Assembly (NCBI GenBank): GCA_013698385.1
Contig: JACCVB010000002.1
Span: 1-5,807, forward strand
Reading direction: 5' to 3'
Length of the DNA stretch: 5,807 nt
Origin: Chloroflexota bacterium
Lineage (GTDB): Bacteria > Chloroflexota > Limnocylindria > Limnocylindrales > CSP1-4
Of the stretch, positions 5,309 to 5,807 are shown one piece after another. The notes below the pieces were generated by a model. That model made no database searches and had not been told where the DNA came from. It worked only from the letters and a program-made list of their open reading frames with translations. How positions within the stretch are numbered: the stretch's first letter is position 1; each line of letters opens with the position of its first letter. The position numbers were made by a program, and so were the translations under genes.

Positions 5309-5807
5309 CTAGCCCTCGTCCATGCGCAGCATCGCCAGGAATGCCTCCTGCGGGATCTCGACCGAACCGACGCGCTTCATCCGCTGCTTGCCTTCCTTCT
5401 GCTTCTCGAGCAGCTTGCGCTTGCGGCTGATGTCGCCACCGTAACACTTGGCCAGCACGTTCTTGCGCATCGCCCGGACGGTTTCCCGCGCGATCACGTT
5501 GGAGCCGATGGCGGCCTGGATCGGGATCTCGAACATCTGGCGCGGGATGAGCTCCTTGAGCCGCTCGGTCAGCAGGCGCCCCGTGGTCTGGGCGCGCTCG
5601 CGATGGACGATGATCGACAGCGCATCGACCGGCTCGCCGTTGACCATGATGTCCACCTTGGCGAGGTGGGCCGATCGATAGCCGAGCTCCTCGTAGTCCA
5701 TCGAGGCGTAGCCCTGGCTGCGACTCTTGAGCTGGTCGAAGTAGTCGACGATGAGCTCCGCCAGCGGCATCTCGAAATGGAGCACGACACGCGTCGGGTC
5801 GAGGTAT
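5309..5807 (-). CDS. lepA: Elongation factor 4 (LepA), C-terminal 165 codons, 5' end outside window
   Basis: A ribosome-associated translational GTPase that acts on stalled or pre/post-translocated ribosomes and in 30S assembly. The frame is open to the window edge, beginning YLDPTRVVLHFEMPLAE, so only the C-terminal quarter of the roughly 600-residue protein is present and the GTPase domain is not seen. The visible part covers the end of the EF-G domain V-like region and the LepA-specific C-terminal domain. Diagnostic stretches are YASMDYEELGYR, VDIMVNGEPVDALS, VHRERA, IPRQMFEIPIQAAIG, ARETVRAMRKNVLAKCYGGD, SRKRKLLEKQKEGKQRMK and GSVEIPQEAFLAMLR. The CYGGDISRK loop and the lysine-rich helix are particular to LepA and absent from EF-G. 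The stop is TAG at 5309-5311, followed after 6 bases by the membrane-protein gene. Confidence 0.97.
   Translation of the reverse strand, partial: YLDPTRVVLHFEMPLAELIVDYFDQLKSRSQGYASMDYEELGYRSAHLAKVDIMVNGEPVDALSIIVHRERAQTTGRLLTERLKELIPRQMFEIPIQAAIGSNVIARETVRAMRKNVLAKCYGGDISRKRKLLEKQKEGKQRMKRVGSVEIPQEAFLAMLRMDEG

Noticed and set aside
4392..5447. Minus-strand open frame of about 351 codons across the CPBP-like gene
   Set aside because: The translation is Arg/Pro/Gly-rich without domains. It overlaps lepA, the membrane protein and hemW in another frame, and is a GC-driven shadow.
1..5807. tRNA, rRNA, CRISPR arrays, IS elements, phage or defence genes
   Set aside because: No cloverleaf, rRNA-like stretch, regular repeat-spacer array, transposase motif or terminal repeat was found. 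Genes fill the window except gaps of 119 bases or less.

Overview
The window is GC-rich bacterial chromosomal DNA. All recognisable genes lie on the minus strand, so transcription runs from high to low coordinates: lepA (3' part) -> CPBP-like membrane protein -> hemW -> hrcA -> grpE -> dnaK (5' part). The order lepA/hemW/hrcA/grpE/dnaK is the classic heat-shock neighbourhood of Bacillota and some other phyla. Here it occurs in a high-GC genome. Actinomycetota, the usual high-GC candidates, normally place grpE after dnaK under HspR control. The combination of high GC, hrcA-grpE-dnaK order, CIRCE control and the protein sequences fits a Chloroflexota-type or related terrestrial lineage best. This placement is inference only; no rRNA or other marker is present.

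Layout. Positions 5309-5807 hold the C-terminal 165 codons of elongation factor 4 (lepA). Six bases later a GTG begins a 259-residue polytopic membrane protein of the CPBP (CAAX protease/Abi) type whose active-site motifs look degenerate. A 106-base gap (4417-4522) with short inverted repeats precedes hemW, a radical-SAM heme chaperone. Between hemW and hrcA (3029-3147) lies the control region. It has a near-consensus housekeeping promoter (TTGACA, 18-base spacer, TACGAT with a TGC extended -10). This is followed directly by a perfect CIRCE operator and an RBS in front of a TTG-initiated hrcA. grpE overlaps the end of hrcA by 8 bases, and dnaK follows grpE after 33 bases with its own RBS. dnaK is cut by the window edge after 438 codons.

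How it works together. HrcA represses its own operon by binding CIRCE. GrpE is the nucleotide-exchange factor for DnaK, so the repressor, co-chaperone and chaperone are made from one autoregulated transcript. lepA, the CPBP-like gene and perhaps hemW form a separate upstream transcription unit. I saw no convincing terminator between hemW and the hrcA promoter, so some read-through is possible.

I found no tRNA, rRNA, CRISPR array, insertion sequence or phage element, and no strong sign of a previously undescribed system. The least ordinary items are the degenerate CPBP-like gene inside the lepA-hemW block, paired GTCAC/GTGAC inverted repeats around the hemW start, and a repeat-derived C-terminal tail on GrpE.
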